Position numbers and translations under genes: made by a program. 34,461 nucleotides of DNA from an uncultured Campylobacter sp. GTDB taxonomy: Bacteria; Campylobacterota; Campylobacteria; Campylobacterales; Campylobacteraceae. Shown here piece by piece: positions 23,186-31,198 of this stretch; positions within the stretch are counted from its first letter, which is position 1, and every line of letters starts with the position of its first letter. The stretch is taken from NCBI RefSeq assembly GCF_937921625.1, contig NZ_CAKZTI010000049.1, positions 1 through 34,461 of the forward strand, in the 5' to 3' direction. The notes beneath the pieces are model-generated. The model saw nothing but the letters and a program-made list of their open reading frames with translations. It was not told where the DNA came from and searched no databases.

Positions 23186-24778
23186 ATGGTTGAAATCAAA
23201 GATCTAACGATGCGCTTCGGTAAACAGCTGCTTTTTGAAAACGTAAATTTAAGCCTCGATAAGGGCAGGCGCTACGGTCTCATCGGCGCAAACGGCGCGG
23301 GTAAATCGACGCTACTTAAAATTTTAAGCGGGCAGATTGAAGCAAGCAGCGGCGAAATTCTGATCGAAAGCGGGCTTAAAATCGGCGTTTTGGGGCAGGA
23401 TCAATTCGCCTTCGAAAGCTTCAGCGTCAAAGACGCCGTGCTTTACGGCAACAAGCGCCTCTATGACGCCGTGCGCGAAAAGACGCAGCTTTACGAAGCG
23501 GGCGAGTTTAACGATGAGATAAACGAGCGCCTCGGCGAGCTTGAGATGATCTGTGCGGAGGAGGACCCCGCCTACGAATACGAAACGCGGATCGAGAAAA
23601 TTTTAAGCTCGTTGGGCATTAACGATTTCGATAAAAAGATGAGCGAGATCGAGACGAGCGATAAATTTAAGGTTCTGCTCGCGCAGGTGCTCTTCCCGCG
23701 CCCCGACGTGCTGTTTTTGGACGAGCCGACCAATAACCTCGATATCGACGCCATTTCCTGGCTTGAGTTTGAGCTAAATCGCCACACGGGCACGCTCTTA
23801 GTCATCAGCCACGACCGCCACTTTTTAAACCGCGTCTGCACGGACATCCTCGACGTGGATTTTAGGCGAGTGCGCGAATTTAGCGGCAATTATGACGACT
23901 GGTTCATCGCATCCAATCTCATCGCCAAGCAGGCGCAGTTCGAGCGCGAGAAAAAGCTCAAAGAGAAGGCGGAGCTTGAAAAATTTATCGCTCGTTTCAG
24001 CGCCAACGCAAGCAAAGCCAAGCAGGCCACGAGCCGTCAAAAACAGCTCGACAAGCTCGATCTTAGCGAGCTTGCGACCTCTTCGCGCAGGGAGCCTAGC
24101 ATTTTATTTAAGCCCGCGCGCGAGATCGGAAATGAAATTTTGGAGCTAAACGGCGTGGATATGAGCTTCGGCGAGATTCAGATTCTGAAAAATTTTAACC
24201 TCAAGCTCGCTCACGGCGATAAGATCGGCATCATCGGGCGAAACGGCGTGGGCAAAAGCACGCTTTGCAAGATCATCATGGGCGAGCTCGCGCCGCAGCG
24301 CGGCAAGGTGCACATGGGCGCTACGATCGAGCCTGGGTACTTCGCGCAGGATACGAATAATAAAATTTCAGGTGAGCTCAAGCTCTACGAATATCTACAA
24401 AGCCCGCAGAATAGGGATCTGGATGAAATTCGCAAATGCCTTGGACGTATGCTTTTTAGCGGTGCGGAGCAGGAGAAAAGCGTGGGCAGCTTAAGCGGCG
24501 GCGAGAAACACCGCGTGATGCTAAGCAAGCTAATGCTACAACGCCCGAACCTGTTGGTGCTCGATGAGCCCAACAACCATCTTGATCTTGAGGCGATCAT
24601 CGCTCTGGGAGAGGCGCTGTATAACTTCGCGGGCTGCGCGATCTGCGTGAGCCACGACCGCGAGCTAATCGATGCGTTTGCAAATAGAATTTTGCATCTC
24701 AAAGGAGACGCCGAAATCGTCGATTTTAGGGGCACTTACGAGGAGTATCGCGAGAGCTTGGGAGCGAGTGATGATTGA
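23186..24778 (+). CDS. ABC-F family ATPase, YbiT type
   Basis: 530 residues from ATG 23186 (AAAAGGAAAAAT upstream); an in-frame ATG at 23120 adds 22 basic residues without a ribosome-binding site. It has two tandem ABC ATPase domains and no membrane segments, as in ribosome-associated ABC-F translation factors. NBD1: GANGAGKST (34-42), FLDEPTNNLDIDAISWLE, with a degenerate signature (SDKFKVLLAQ) as in E. coli YbiT. The linker has FSANASKAKQATSRQKQLDK. NBD2: GRNGVGKST, SLSGGEKHRVMLSKLM, VLDEPNNHLD (Asn in place of the usual Thr). Length and linker match YbiT. TACAAT at 23054-23059 may be its -10. Its end overlaps thiS by 8 bases. Confidence 0.93.
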   Translation: MVEIKDLTMRFGKQLLFENVNLSLDKGRRYGLIGANGAGKSTLLKILSGQIEASSGEILIESGLKIGVLGQDQFAFESFSVKDAVLYGNKRLYDAVREKTQLYEAGEFNDEINERLGELEMICAEEDPAYEYETRIEKILSSLGINDFDKKMSEIETSDKFKVLLAQVLFPRPDVLFLDEPTNNLDIDAISWLEFELNRHTGTLLVISHDRHFLNRVCTDILDVDFRRVREFSGNYDDWFIASNLIAKQAQFEREKKLKEKAELEKFIARFSANASKAKQATSRQKQLDKLDLSELATSSRREPSILFKPAREIGNEILELNGVDMSFGEIQILKNFNLKLAHGDKIGIIGRNGVGKSTLCKIIMGELAPQRGKVHMGATIEPGYFAQDTNNKISGELKLYEYLQSPQNRDLDEIRKCLGRMLFSGAEQEKSVGSLSGGEKHRVMLSKLMLQRPNLLVLDEPNNHLDLEAIIALGEALYNFAGCAICVSHDRELIDAFANRILHLKGDAEIVDFRGTYEEYRESLGASDD

Positions 24779-24974
24779 GATCTGCGTAAACGGCGAGCCT
24801 CTGCAGCTGGCGCAGGATATGAGCGTGAGCGAGTTTTTGCGCCGGCGCGGACACGATCTGCGCCTAGTAGCGCTCGAGCGCGACGGCGAAATTTTAAAAA
24901 AGCAGGAGTGGGAGCGCACGCAGATCTCAAGCGGCAAAAAATATGAGATCGTTGAGTTCGTAGGCGGCGGCTGA
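24771..24974 (+). CDS. thiS: Thiamine sulfur-carrier protein ThiS
   Basis: 67 residues from ATG 24771, inside the last codons of the ABC-F gene. Ubiquitin-like carrier: IEICVNGEPLQL start, FLRRRGHD, VALERDGEIL, and C-terminal GG tail (EFVGGG). The terminal Gly is adenylated by ThiF and then carries the sulfur (thiocarboxylate) used by ThiG for the thiazole ring. The overlap with the ABC-F gene implies shared transcription. Unusually, thiF starts 977 bp further on, whereas in most operons thiS and thiF are adjacent. Confidence 0.93.
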   Translation: MIEICVNGEPLQLAQDMSVSEFLRRRGHDLRLVALERDGEILKKQEWERTQISSGKKYEIVEFVGGG

Positions 24975-25951
24975 GGTCGGAGCTTTGAATTATTTTAAAA
25001 TTACGGCAGCCGAGGTTTAAATCCGCGCGGAGGCCGCTAAATTTTAGTGGGTATGGCAACACAGCGGCTGGGGCTTAAAATTTGCGCGCGCGTCGTTAAA
25101 ATTTTAAGCGATACGGCGGCGCGGAGACATAGCGGCGTTTGGGTTTTTAAATTTATGAGGAAGCCGCGGTAACCTGGCGCCTGCGGCGAGCCTTTAAATT
25201 TTTAAAAGTGAGCTAGGCCGCGGCGGCTGAGCGCAGGAGTTTTAAAATTTTGTATCGGTATTGTAAAGTTTGAGCGTACGGCTTTAAAATTTCGCTGCGT
25301 CGCGCTCGGTAACGGCACCCGACGCGCAAATTTTACCCGCGAGCGCACTAAATTAGCTCGTAAACACGGTATGTGCCGCGTGATCTATTTATATTAAACA
25401 TAAAATTCCGCGTTCGGTGGCACGCCGCAGTGCGTAAAATTAACGGATCGATTCGGAGATCTATCGATATGCCGCGTTACAATACTGCGACGTAAAAAGG
25501 AGCGGGAATGCGACTTTGTTGCGCGGCGCACGGTAAAAAAAGCGGCTTGCGCCGATTAAATTTGGGCGGCGCGATAAATTTAAAAAGCTTAAGGCCGGTC
25601 AAAACAAAGCGCACGATACGGCGTCAAAATTTTATCGATTGGGCTTGCTTCGGGTTTACGCGCGATTGATCGTAGCGTTTCGCTAGTCGCAAGACAAAGC
25701 GCACTTGCGTTAGGCTCAAGTGCGGGTGCGTTGGCTAATTGAGCTCAATCATGGCGGTGGGCTGAGCTTCGGTCATCAAGACCGCGCAAATTTGTCTTAA
25801 GTATAAATCGCCATGGTGCGAAGCGAGCAATTGCGCGCTACAGCTCGTAGAATCGTTAAAATTTTCGGCTTTGCGTGACGCAAAAAAGGCACAGGGTCGA
25901 AGCTCGCGCGGCGAGGCTCGGGCGCGCAAAAAGATAAAATTTAGGATCAAA
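24975..25951. repeat. Repeat-rich thiS-thiF spacer
   Basis: 977 bp with no convincing ORF. I count about 15 RAATTY cores, commonly in the form TTTAAATTT or TTAAAATTT, alternating with GC-rich stretches such as GCGGCGGCTGAGCGC. No terminator or promoter is clear, so whether thiF is still in the thiS transcript is open. Confidence 0.55.
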
Positions 25952-26746
25952 ATGCAGATAAAATTAAACGGCAAAGCTTACGAAACGGGCGCAAGCGATC
26001 TTGACGGGCTGAAGCGCGAAGTTAAATTTAGCGGCGAGATCGCCGTGATAAACGGCTATGCGAGCACGCAAAATTGCGAGCTAAAGGCGGGCGACGAGCT
26101 CTTTTTGCTTGCCCGTGGTGCTGATCTGGCGCCGCAGGAGCTTCGCGCGCTGATGTTTGCTCGCAACGCTCCTTCAGTAAACGAGGCGCTGCAAGGCTCG
26201 CGCGTGGCGATCTGCGGGCTCGGCGGGCTTGGCTCAAACGTCACGATCCTACTTGCGCGCGCGGGCGTAGGCGAGCTCTTTTTGATCGACTTCGACGTCG
26301 TCGAGCCGACCAACCTGAACCGCCAGCAGTACGAGATCAGCGATCTCTACAAACCAAAAACGGCCGCTCTGCGCGAAAAAATCGCGCGCATAAACCCGTT
26401 CGTGCGCGTGCGAACCTTAAACGAGCAACTTACCGCGCAAAACGTAGCCGAAATTTTAAAAAACGAGCGTATAATTTGCGAGTGCTTCGACGACGCGGCG
26501 GCAAAGGCGATGATTTTCGACGCGCTCGGCGGCACGGATCGCTTTTTGATCTGCGCTAGCGGCATGGCGGGTAGCGGCGGCGCCAACGAGATCCGCACGA
26601 CGCGACTCGGCAAAAACGTCTTCGTCTGCGGCGACCGCAAAAGCGCCGCAGCTCAAGGCGTGGGGCTGCTCGCGCCGCGCGTGGCGATCTGCGCCGCACA
26701 TCAGGCAAACGTCGCGCTTAGGCTGATTTTAGGCGAAGAGAGCTAA
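25952..26746 (+). CDS. thiF: ThiF-family adenylyltransferase with N-terminal ThiS-like domain
   Basis: 264 residues from ATG 25952 (TTAGGATC upstream); a longer frame from 25871 gives only basic, low-quality sequence. ThiF activates the ThiS C-terminus by adenylation. Residues 1-57 look like a second, degenerate ThiS/MoaD-type beta-grasp domain (MQIKLNGKAYET, VINGYAST, LKAGDELFLLARG) lacking the GG tail. Then the E1-like ATPase: GLGGLGSNV (89-97), DFDVVEPTNLNRQQ (113-126) and the helix KTAALREKIARINP. The zinc CxxC pairs of E. coli ThiF are absent, as in the 'family 2' type. Acts with ThiS, ThiG and ThiH in thiazole formation. Confidence 0.92.
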   Translation: MQIKLNGKAYETGASDLDGLKREVKFSGEIAVINGYASTQNCELKAGDELFLLARGADLAPQELRALMFARNAPSVNEALQGSRVAICGLGGLGSNVTILLARAGVGELFLIDFDVVEPTNLNRQQYEISDLYKPKTAALREKIARINPFVRVRTLNEQLTAQNVAEILKNERIICECFDDAAAKAMIFDALGGTDRFLICASGMAGSGGANEIRTTRLGKNVFVCGDRKSAAAQGVGLLAPRVAICAAHQANVALRLILGEES

Positions 26747-27295
26747 GTTTGGCGCTAATCGCGCGCCTGCATTTTAAATTTACGCGCCTTTATTTATTTC
26801 GCTGCTAAATTTAGGCTTCGCACGATTGTTTTGAGAAACAGAGAGCATTTCGGCGGGTATACAGCGCGCGTTTTTAAGACGGCGTGAAATTTACCGCGCG
26901 CTGTGCAAATTTGGCCGCGTAAATTTAGTCGCGAGATCTAAATTTAAACGATGAAATTCAAACTATTTGCCGTGTGCAGCTCGCGGGTAAGTAGAATTTT
27001 AAAATTTATTCGGCGCGAGCGAGCTACTTTTGAACGTAGGATTTAAAATTTCGCGTAGCGAAGTGGGTCGCAGTCTGCACGTGAAATTTTAAAATTTTAT
27101 GTCGTGGCGTAAAATTTTACGAGAAATTTTAAAGCTCTGGCGCGGCGTCGTGCAGCGTGTAAAGCGACAGATAGAAGCAAACGACGCGCACATCTGTGCC
27201 GCAATCTCGCGCTGCGTATAATGCACCCGTGCGTGCGCCGATATGCGTCATTTGCGCTGCGCATAAAAACGAAAATTTAAACTAAAGAGGATAGA
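26747..27295. repeat. Repeat-rich thiF-thiG spacer
   Basis: 549 bp with no convincing ORF and about 15 RAATTY cores. At 27078-27106 an imperfect palindrome with core GAAATTTTAAAATTTT and CAC/GTG ends resembles the perfect palindrome after thiG. The thiG ribosome-binding site AAAGAGGATAG ends the spacer. Confidence 0.55.
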
Positions 27296-28057
27296 ATGGA
27301 CGATAAACTGATTTTAGGCGGCAAGGAGTTTAGCTCGCGCCTGATAATGGGCTCTGGCAAGTTCGATCACGCGATGATCGACGCCTGCGTGCGGCACGCG
27401 GGCTGCGAGATCGTCACGCTTGCGCTGCGCCGCGTAAACGAAAGCAAGAGTCGCAATATCTTGGATTTCATACCCCGCGGCGTCACGCTGCTGCCGAATA
27501 CCAGCGGCGCGCGAAACGCAGAGGAAGCGCTGCGGATCGCACGGCTCGCGCGTGAGCTGGGCTGCGGCGACTTCGTAAAGATCGAGATTATAGGCGACAG
27601 CAAATACCTTCTGCCCGACAACTCCGAGACGATCAAGGCCTGCGAGGCCCTGGCACGCGAGGGCTTCGTGCCGCTTGCCTACATGCACGCCGATCTGTGC
27701 GTCGCGCGCGATCTAGTAAACGCGGGGGCTGCCGCCGTGATGCCTCTAGCTGCGCCGATCGGCTCCAACCGCGGGCTGATGATGCGCGGGATGATCGAAA
27801 TTTTGCTTGGCGAAATCGACGTGCCGATCATCGTAGATGCGGGGCTCGGCGCGCCTAGTGAGGCCTGCGAGGCGATGCAGATGGGGTGTGCCGCCGTGAT
27901 GGTAAATACGGCGATCGCCACGAGCGGGGATCTGGCACTGATGGCGCGGGCGTTTGCGCTCGGCGTGCAAGCGGGGCGCGATGCCTATCTGGCGGGGCTC
28001 GGCGCCGTTTCTAAGACGGCCAGCGCAAGCTCGCCGCTAACGGGATTTTTGAGGTAG
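27296..28057 (+). CDS. thiG: Thiazole synthase ThiG
   Basis: 253 residues, normal length. TIM-barrel enzyme that condenses deoxyxylulose phosphate, dehydroglycine (from ThiH) and ThiS thiocarboxylate into the thiazole phosphate. Visible: FSSRLIMGSGKF near the start, RGVTLLPNTSGA, the Schiff-base Lys95 in FVKIEIIGD, AAVMPLAAPIGSNRG (phosphate/Gly loop), VDAGLGAPS and AVMVNTAIA. The start follows AAAGAGGATAGA. Followed by a perfect 32-bp palindrome that could end transcription. Confidence 0.96.
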   Translation: MDDKLILGGKEFSSRLIMGSGKFDHAMIDACVRHAGCEIVTLALRRVNESKSRNILDFIPRGVTLLPNTSGARNAEEALRIARLARELGCGDFVKIEIIGDSKYLLPDNSETIKACEALAREGFVPLAYMHADLCVARDLVNAGAAAVMPLAAPIGSNRGLMMRGMIEILLGEIDVPIIVDAGLGAPSEACEAMQMGCAAVMVNTAIATSGDLALMARAFALGVQAGRDAYLAGLGAVSKTASASSPLTGFLR

Positions 28058-28168
28058 CGGTTAGAATTTTAAGCGCGCTTGGTTGCGCGAGCCGTGTTTT
28101 TTGCGCCCAATTTGCCTTTCTTGAGCCATAAATACATATCGCGCAAGCTCGGCGTGACAGCTGATAGA

Positions 28169-28200
28169 CACGACGTGAAATTTTAAAATTTCACGTCGTG
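28169..28200. terminator. Perfect 32-bp palindrome after thiG
   Basis: Arms CACGACGTG / CACGTCGTG flank the core AAATTTTAAAATTT. The complement reads identically, so a hairpin can form in both transcripts. Located 112 bases after the thiG stop. Not followed by a T-run, so a classic Rho-independent mechanism is not assured; the A/T half of the stem would itself give U-rich RNA. Confidence 0.45.
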
Positions 28201-28565
28201 CAAATTTGCGTACAAAAGGCATGTAGAGCGTGCTGCGCGGCTTGCGATACCGCTACGAGTAGCGCGTAGATTTTACAAATCCCGCTTGCAATGTAGCGCG
28301 TCGTCGCAAGATACGCAGCGCGCCGTTTTGCACGAAAGGCGGTAACGTAGAGCTCGCGAGCTTGAACGAGCTTGAAATCGCGCCCGCTCTTGGCGCAAAA
28401 GCGCCACCGCAATTAGCGAAGAATTTTAAATTTTACGCAGATGAAATTTATTATAGCGCAAGCTCATCGTAGCTTCGGCGCGTTTAGCACGCGAATAAAT
28501 TTTCGGTGCGATCCGCACACCCGTGCTTTTTAGGCAAAGCGGGCGCATTAAATTTAGCGTACAAG

Positions 28566-28591
28566 GCGATGAAATTTTAAAATTTCATCGC
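28566..28591. terminator. Perfect 26-bp palindrome after the Sel1-like gene
   Basis: Arms GCGAT / ATCGC flank GAAATTTTAAAATTTC. Lies 42 bases beyond the stop of the minus-strand gene at 28633, a good position for its terminator. Same A/T core as the palindrome at 28169-28200 but different GC arms. Confidence 0.5.
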
Positions 28592-28632
28592 ACCAAGTAA
28601 CCCGATCGAGAGAAACTCGATTAATCAGCGGG

Positions 28633-29250
28633 CTATTTTAGTATGTCGTATTTGTCGCAGAATTCTTGTAAATAGTCTTTAAGGTAGCCGAATAGCCCTG
28701 GGTCATTTTTACCCATTTCGCAGGCTTTTTGATAGTATTGCGCCGCTCTTGCTCTGTCACTACCTGCTTCAAGGACTGAAGCGAAATTCCCGCACGCTAC
28801 CCAGCTCCCCGCATCGCAGGCTCTTCTACCATATCCCATAGCCCGCGTTACATCTCTTTTTACCCCTTTACCATTTGCATACATATAACCTAAATTGTTG
28901 CAGCCATCCGCAAACTTACCGTCGCAAGCTTTATTATATAGTTCGACAGCCTTTTTATAATCTTTTTTTACCCCTTTGCCGTCGAAGTACATTGCTCCCA
29001 AATCCGAGTAAGCCATATAATCATTTACGTCACAAGCTTTTTTGTAAAAATAGAGCGTTTTTTTATAGTCCCTATCGGATGCGTTTCCTCCAAATTCGGT
29101 CGGATTTTTATAAAGAGCGCCGGCATAGCCGCAAGCCTGAGAATCACCCGCTTCGCACTTTTGCTCAAATTGTTTTCTTTGCGATTGAAATTGCGTTTCG
29201 CCGAAAGCCAAAGAGCCCAACAGGGCTAAACCTAAAATGATTTTTTTCAT
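28633..29250 (-). CDS. Sel1-repeat, Hcp-like cysteine-rich secreted protein
   Basis: 205 residues with a signal peptide (MKKIILGLALLGSLAFG). Five or so Sel1/TPR-like repeats follow, with the typical phrases YFYKKACD, LGAMYFDGKGVKKDYKKAVELYNKACDG, LGYMYANGKGVKRDVTRA and YYQKACEMG. Cys residues recur about 36 positions apart within the repeats (EAGDSQACG, KKACDV, KACDGKFADGC, RRACDAGSWVACG), the pattern of Helicobacter cysteine-rich proteins, which bind cell-wall-like ligands or penicillins. Probably periplasmic. It is antisense in the middle of the thiamine genes and interrupts that cluster. Composition is lower in GC than the thi genes. Start follows AAGGAGAAGCG. Confidence 0.9.
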   Translation of the reverse strand: MKKIILGLALLGSLAFGETQFQSQRKQFEQKCEAGDSQACGYAGALYKNPTEFGGNASDRDYKKTLYFYKKACDVNDYMAYSDLGAMYFDGKGVKKDYKKAVELYNKACDGKFADGCNNLGYMYANGKGVKRDVTRAMGYGRRACDAGSWVACGNFASVLEAGSDRARAAQYYQKACEMGKNDPGLFGYLKDYLQEFCDKYDILK

Positions 29251-29335
29251 CGCTTCTCCTTAAAATTTTACGAAAGTATATTCTTTCGTCTTTTAATAAT
29301 CACTAAAATTTAAAATGCGAACGGGGCGCTCCGTT

Positions 29336-29367
29336 TTAAAATTTTTTTACCGAAATCCTGCTAAAAT
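29336..29367 (+). promoter_or_regulatory. Candidate promoter of thiH
   Basis: A T-run (TTTTTTT, about 29342-29348) followed 14 bases later by TAAAAT at 29362-29367 fits the Campylobacter sigma-70 layout. The thiH ATG is about 104 bases downstream. A separate promoter would be needed because an antisense gene and palindromes separate thiH from thiG. Confidence 0.4.
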
Positions 29368-29470
29368 GCGCTTCTAAACCAAACGAAAAGAAACTTTGCG
29401 GCGCCTAAATTTACACGCAAAAGCGTGCCGCGTGGAATTTAAATGAAAATTTAAAAGGAAAATTTTAAAG

Positions 29471-30604
29471 ATGAATAAAACCGGCTATCTAGCGGGCATG
29501 GAGGATATTGGAAGCGAGATAATGCAGAGCACGCTTGCCCTGCGCGAGGGCTTTTGCGAGGAGGCGAGCGAGGCTGACGTGCAAAGGGCGATCGGTGCGA
29601 AAAATAGAAGTCTGCGCGATTTTGCCGCGCTACTAAGCGTGCGCGCAGGCGAGCATTTGGAACAGATCGCGCAAGCCGCGGCGCGCGAAAAGGCGGCGCA
29701 TTTTGGTAGCAACATCGCCGTTTTCACGCCGATTTACATCTCAAACTACTGCGACAATCTGTGCGTTTACTGCGGCTTTAACTGCAAAAACAAAATCGCG
29801 CGCGCAAAGCTCGATGAGACGCAGCTAAAGGCGGAGTTTGAAGCGATCGCGGCGAGCGGACTAGAAGAAATTTTAATCCTCACGGGCGAGAGCGAGAAAA
29901 ACAGCCCCGTACGCTACATCGGGCGCGCCTGCGAGCTCGCGCGGCAGTATTTTAAGGTAATCGGCGTTGAAATTTATCCGCTAAATTCCGCCGATTACGC
30001 CTATCTGCACGCTTGCGGCGTCGATTTCGTCACCGTTTTTCAAGAAACCTACGATCTCGCGTGCTACGCGCAGCTGCATCTTGCGGGCAACAAGCGCGTT
30101 TTTGCGTATCGCTTCGCAGCTCAAGAGCGCGCGATCAGAGGCGGTATGCGTGGCGTGGGCTTTGCGGCGCTTTTGGGGCTCGGGGACTTCCGCCGCGATG
30201 CCTTTGCTACGGGCGTGCACGCGTGGCTGCTTCAGCGCAAGTACCCGCGCGCCGAGATTGCCTTTTCGGTGCCGCGCCTGCGCCCGATCATCAACAACGA
30301 CAAAATAAACCCGAAAGACGTCGGCGAGCGCGAGTTGCTGCAGGTGATGTGCGCGTATCGGCTGCTGCTGCCAAGTGCGCAGATCACGATCTCCACGCGC
30401 GAGAGGGCGGGCTTCCGCGACAATGCGATCAGGATCGCGGCGAGCAAAATTTCGGCAGGCGTGAGCGTGGGTATCGGCGGGCACAGCGAGCAGAGGGGCG
30501 ACGAGCAGTTCGAGATCAGCGACGCGCGCAGCGTAAGCGAGGTCTGCGAGGCGATCCGCGACGGCGGGCTGCAGCCGCTGATGAGCGAGTATATCTATGT
30601 GTGA
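29471..30604 (+). CDS. thiH: 2-iminoacetate synthase ThiH
   Basis: 377 residues, normal length. Radical-SAM tyrosine lyase that gives dehydroglycine for thiazole formation. Cluster motif CX3CX2C in SNYCDNLCVYCGF (Cys94, 98, 101), then EILILTGESEKNSPVRYI, VEIYPL and FAYRFAAQERAIRGGMRGVGFGAL-like stretches (sequence here ...GVGFAALLGLGDFRRDA), and ending IRDGGLQPLMSEYIYV. ATG follows AAAAGGAAAATTTTAAAG. Starts a new transcription unit with tenI after the antisense Sel1-like gene. Confidence 0.96.
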   Translation: MNKTGYLAGMEDIGSEIMQSTLALREGFCEEASEADVQRAIGAKNRSLRDFAALLSVRAGEHLEQIAQAAAREKAAHFGSNIAVFTPIYISNYCDNLCVYCGFNCKNKIARAKLDETQLKAEFEAIAASGLEEILILTGESEKNSPVRYIGRACELARQYFKVIGVEIYPLNSADYAYLHACGVDFVTVFQETYDLACYAQLHLAGNKRVFAYRFAAQERAIRGGMRGVGFAALLGLGDFRRDAFATGVHAWLLQRKYPRAEIAFSVPRLRPIINNDKINPKDVGERELLQVMCAYRLLLPSAQITISTRERAGFRDNAIRIAASKISAGVSVGIGGHSEQRGDEQFEISDARSVSEVCEAIRDGGLQPLMSEYIYV

Positions 30605-31198
30605 GGCGCGAAATTTTACCGCGTGCGTGGATGAAATTTACGGCGTTAGACGCGAGATTTTCAGCGTCGGGCTCGAGGGCGGATTTAGTGCCACCCGGCG
30701 CAGAAGTAAAATTTATAGCGCAAAATACGACGCCAAATTTTGCAGCGCCGCGCACGGCGATAAAATTTATGGCGCTATTGCAGATGATAAAATTTTCGAT
30801 GTCGTGTCAGCTGGCGCGGGAAATTTTGAGATACAAAATGCGTGCGTAAATTTAAGACCTAGGAACACATACGCGGATTTAAAATTTAAAGGCGACGCAA
30901 ATTCCGAGCCCGCGGGCGACATAAATTTTAAATTTAAAAACGGCGCGAGATTCGGGTTCTTATGTAGCGGTAACGCGAGGTCGCTAAAATCGAGGAGCTG
31001 GGCGAACGCTTTGAGTTTTAGCGCTGCGGTGGGAATTTCGGCCCTTGTTTCGGCGGGCGAAATTTTGAAATATGGCGTGACGATGGGGATTTCGGCACTC
31101 GCCCTAGCAAGTAAAATTTTAATCCCTAGCATCGCAGGCAAAATTTTAAATTTGAGTGCGGCGCCGCGCACGGATTTTGGGTTTAAAGGAGCGGGCAG
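30605..31198 (+). repeat. RAATTY-rich thiH-tenI spacer, open in one frame (30597-31205)
   Basis: The 594-bp spacer holds 17 RAATTY cores by my count. It is also open for 202 codons from an ATG at 30597 (overlapping the thiH stop) to a TGA at 31203-31205 (overlapping the tenI start). The predicted peptide is low-complexity, with units like DEIYGVRRE, SKIYSAKYDAKF, DKIYGAIADDKIF and ISALVSAGEILKYG. Its only ribosome-binding site is a weak GAGCGAG. I favour repeat DNA that happens to stay open over a real gene, but a young coding sequence is possible. Confidence 0.55.

Larger units (their letters stand above)
28058..28632. other. Spacer between convergent thiG and Sel1-like gene, two palindromes
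   Basis: 575 bp. Two perfect palindromes (28169-28200, 28566-28591), each near the end of one of the converging genes, are the main structure. The interval between them includes GC-rich DNA and scattered AAATTT but no protein-like ORF. Confidence 0.55.

Noticed and set aside
24975..25951. Possible tRNA or small RNA gene in the thiS-thiF spacer
   Set aside because: No GTTCRANNC T-loop or cloverleaf was found, and GC-rich segments do not pair into a clear stable fold by eye.
30013..30849. 278-codon frame overlapping thiH
   Set aside because: It is an Arg-rich shadow in another frame of the clearly coding thiH.
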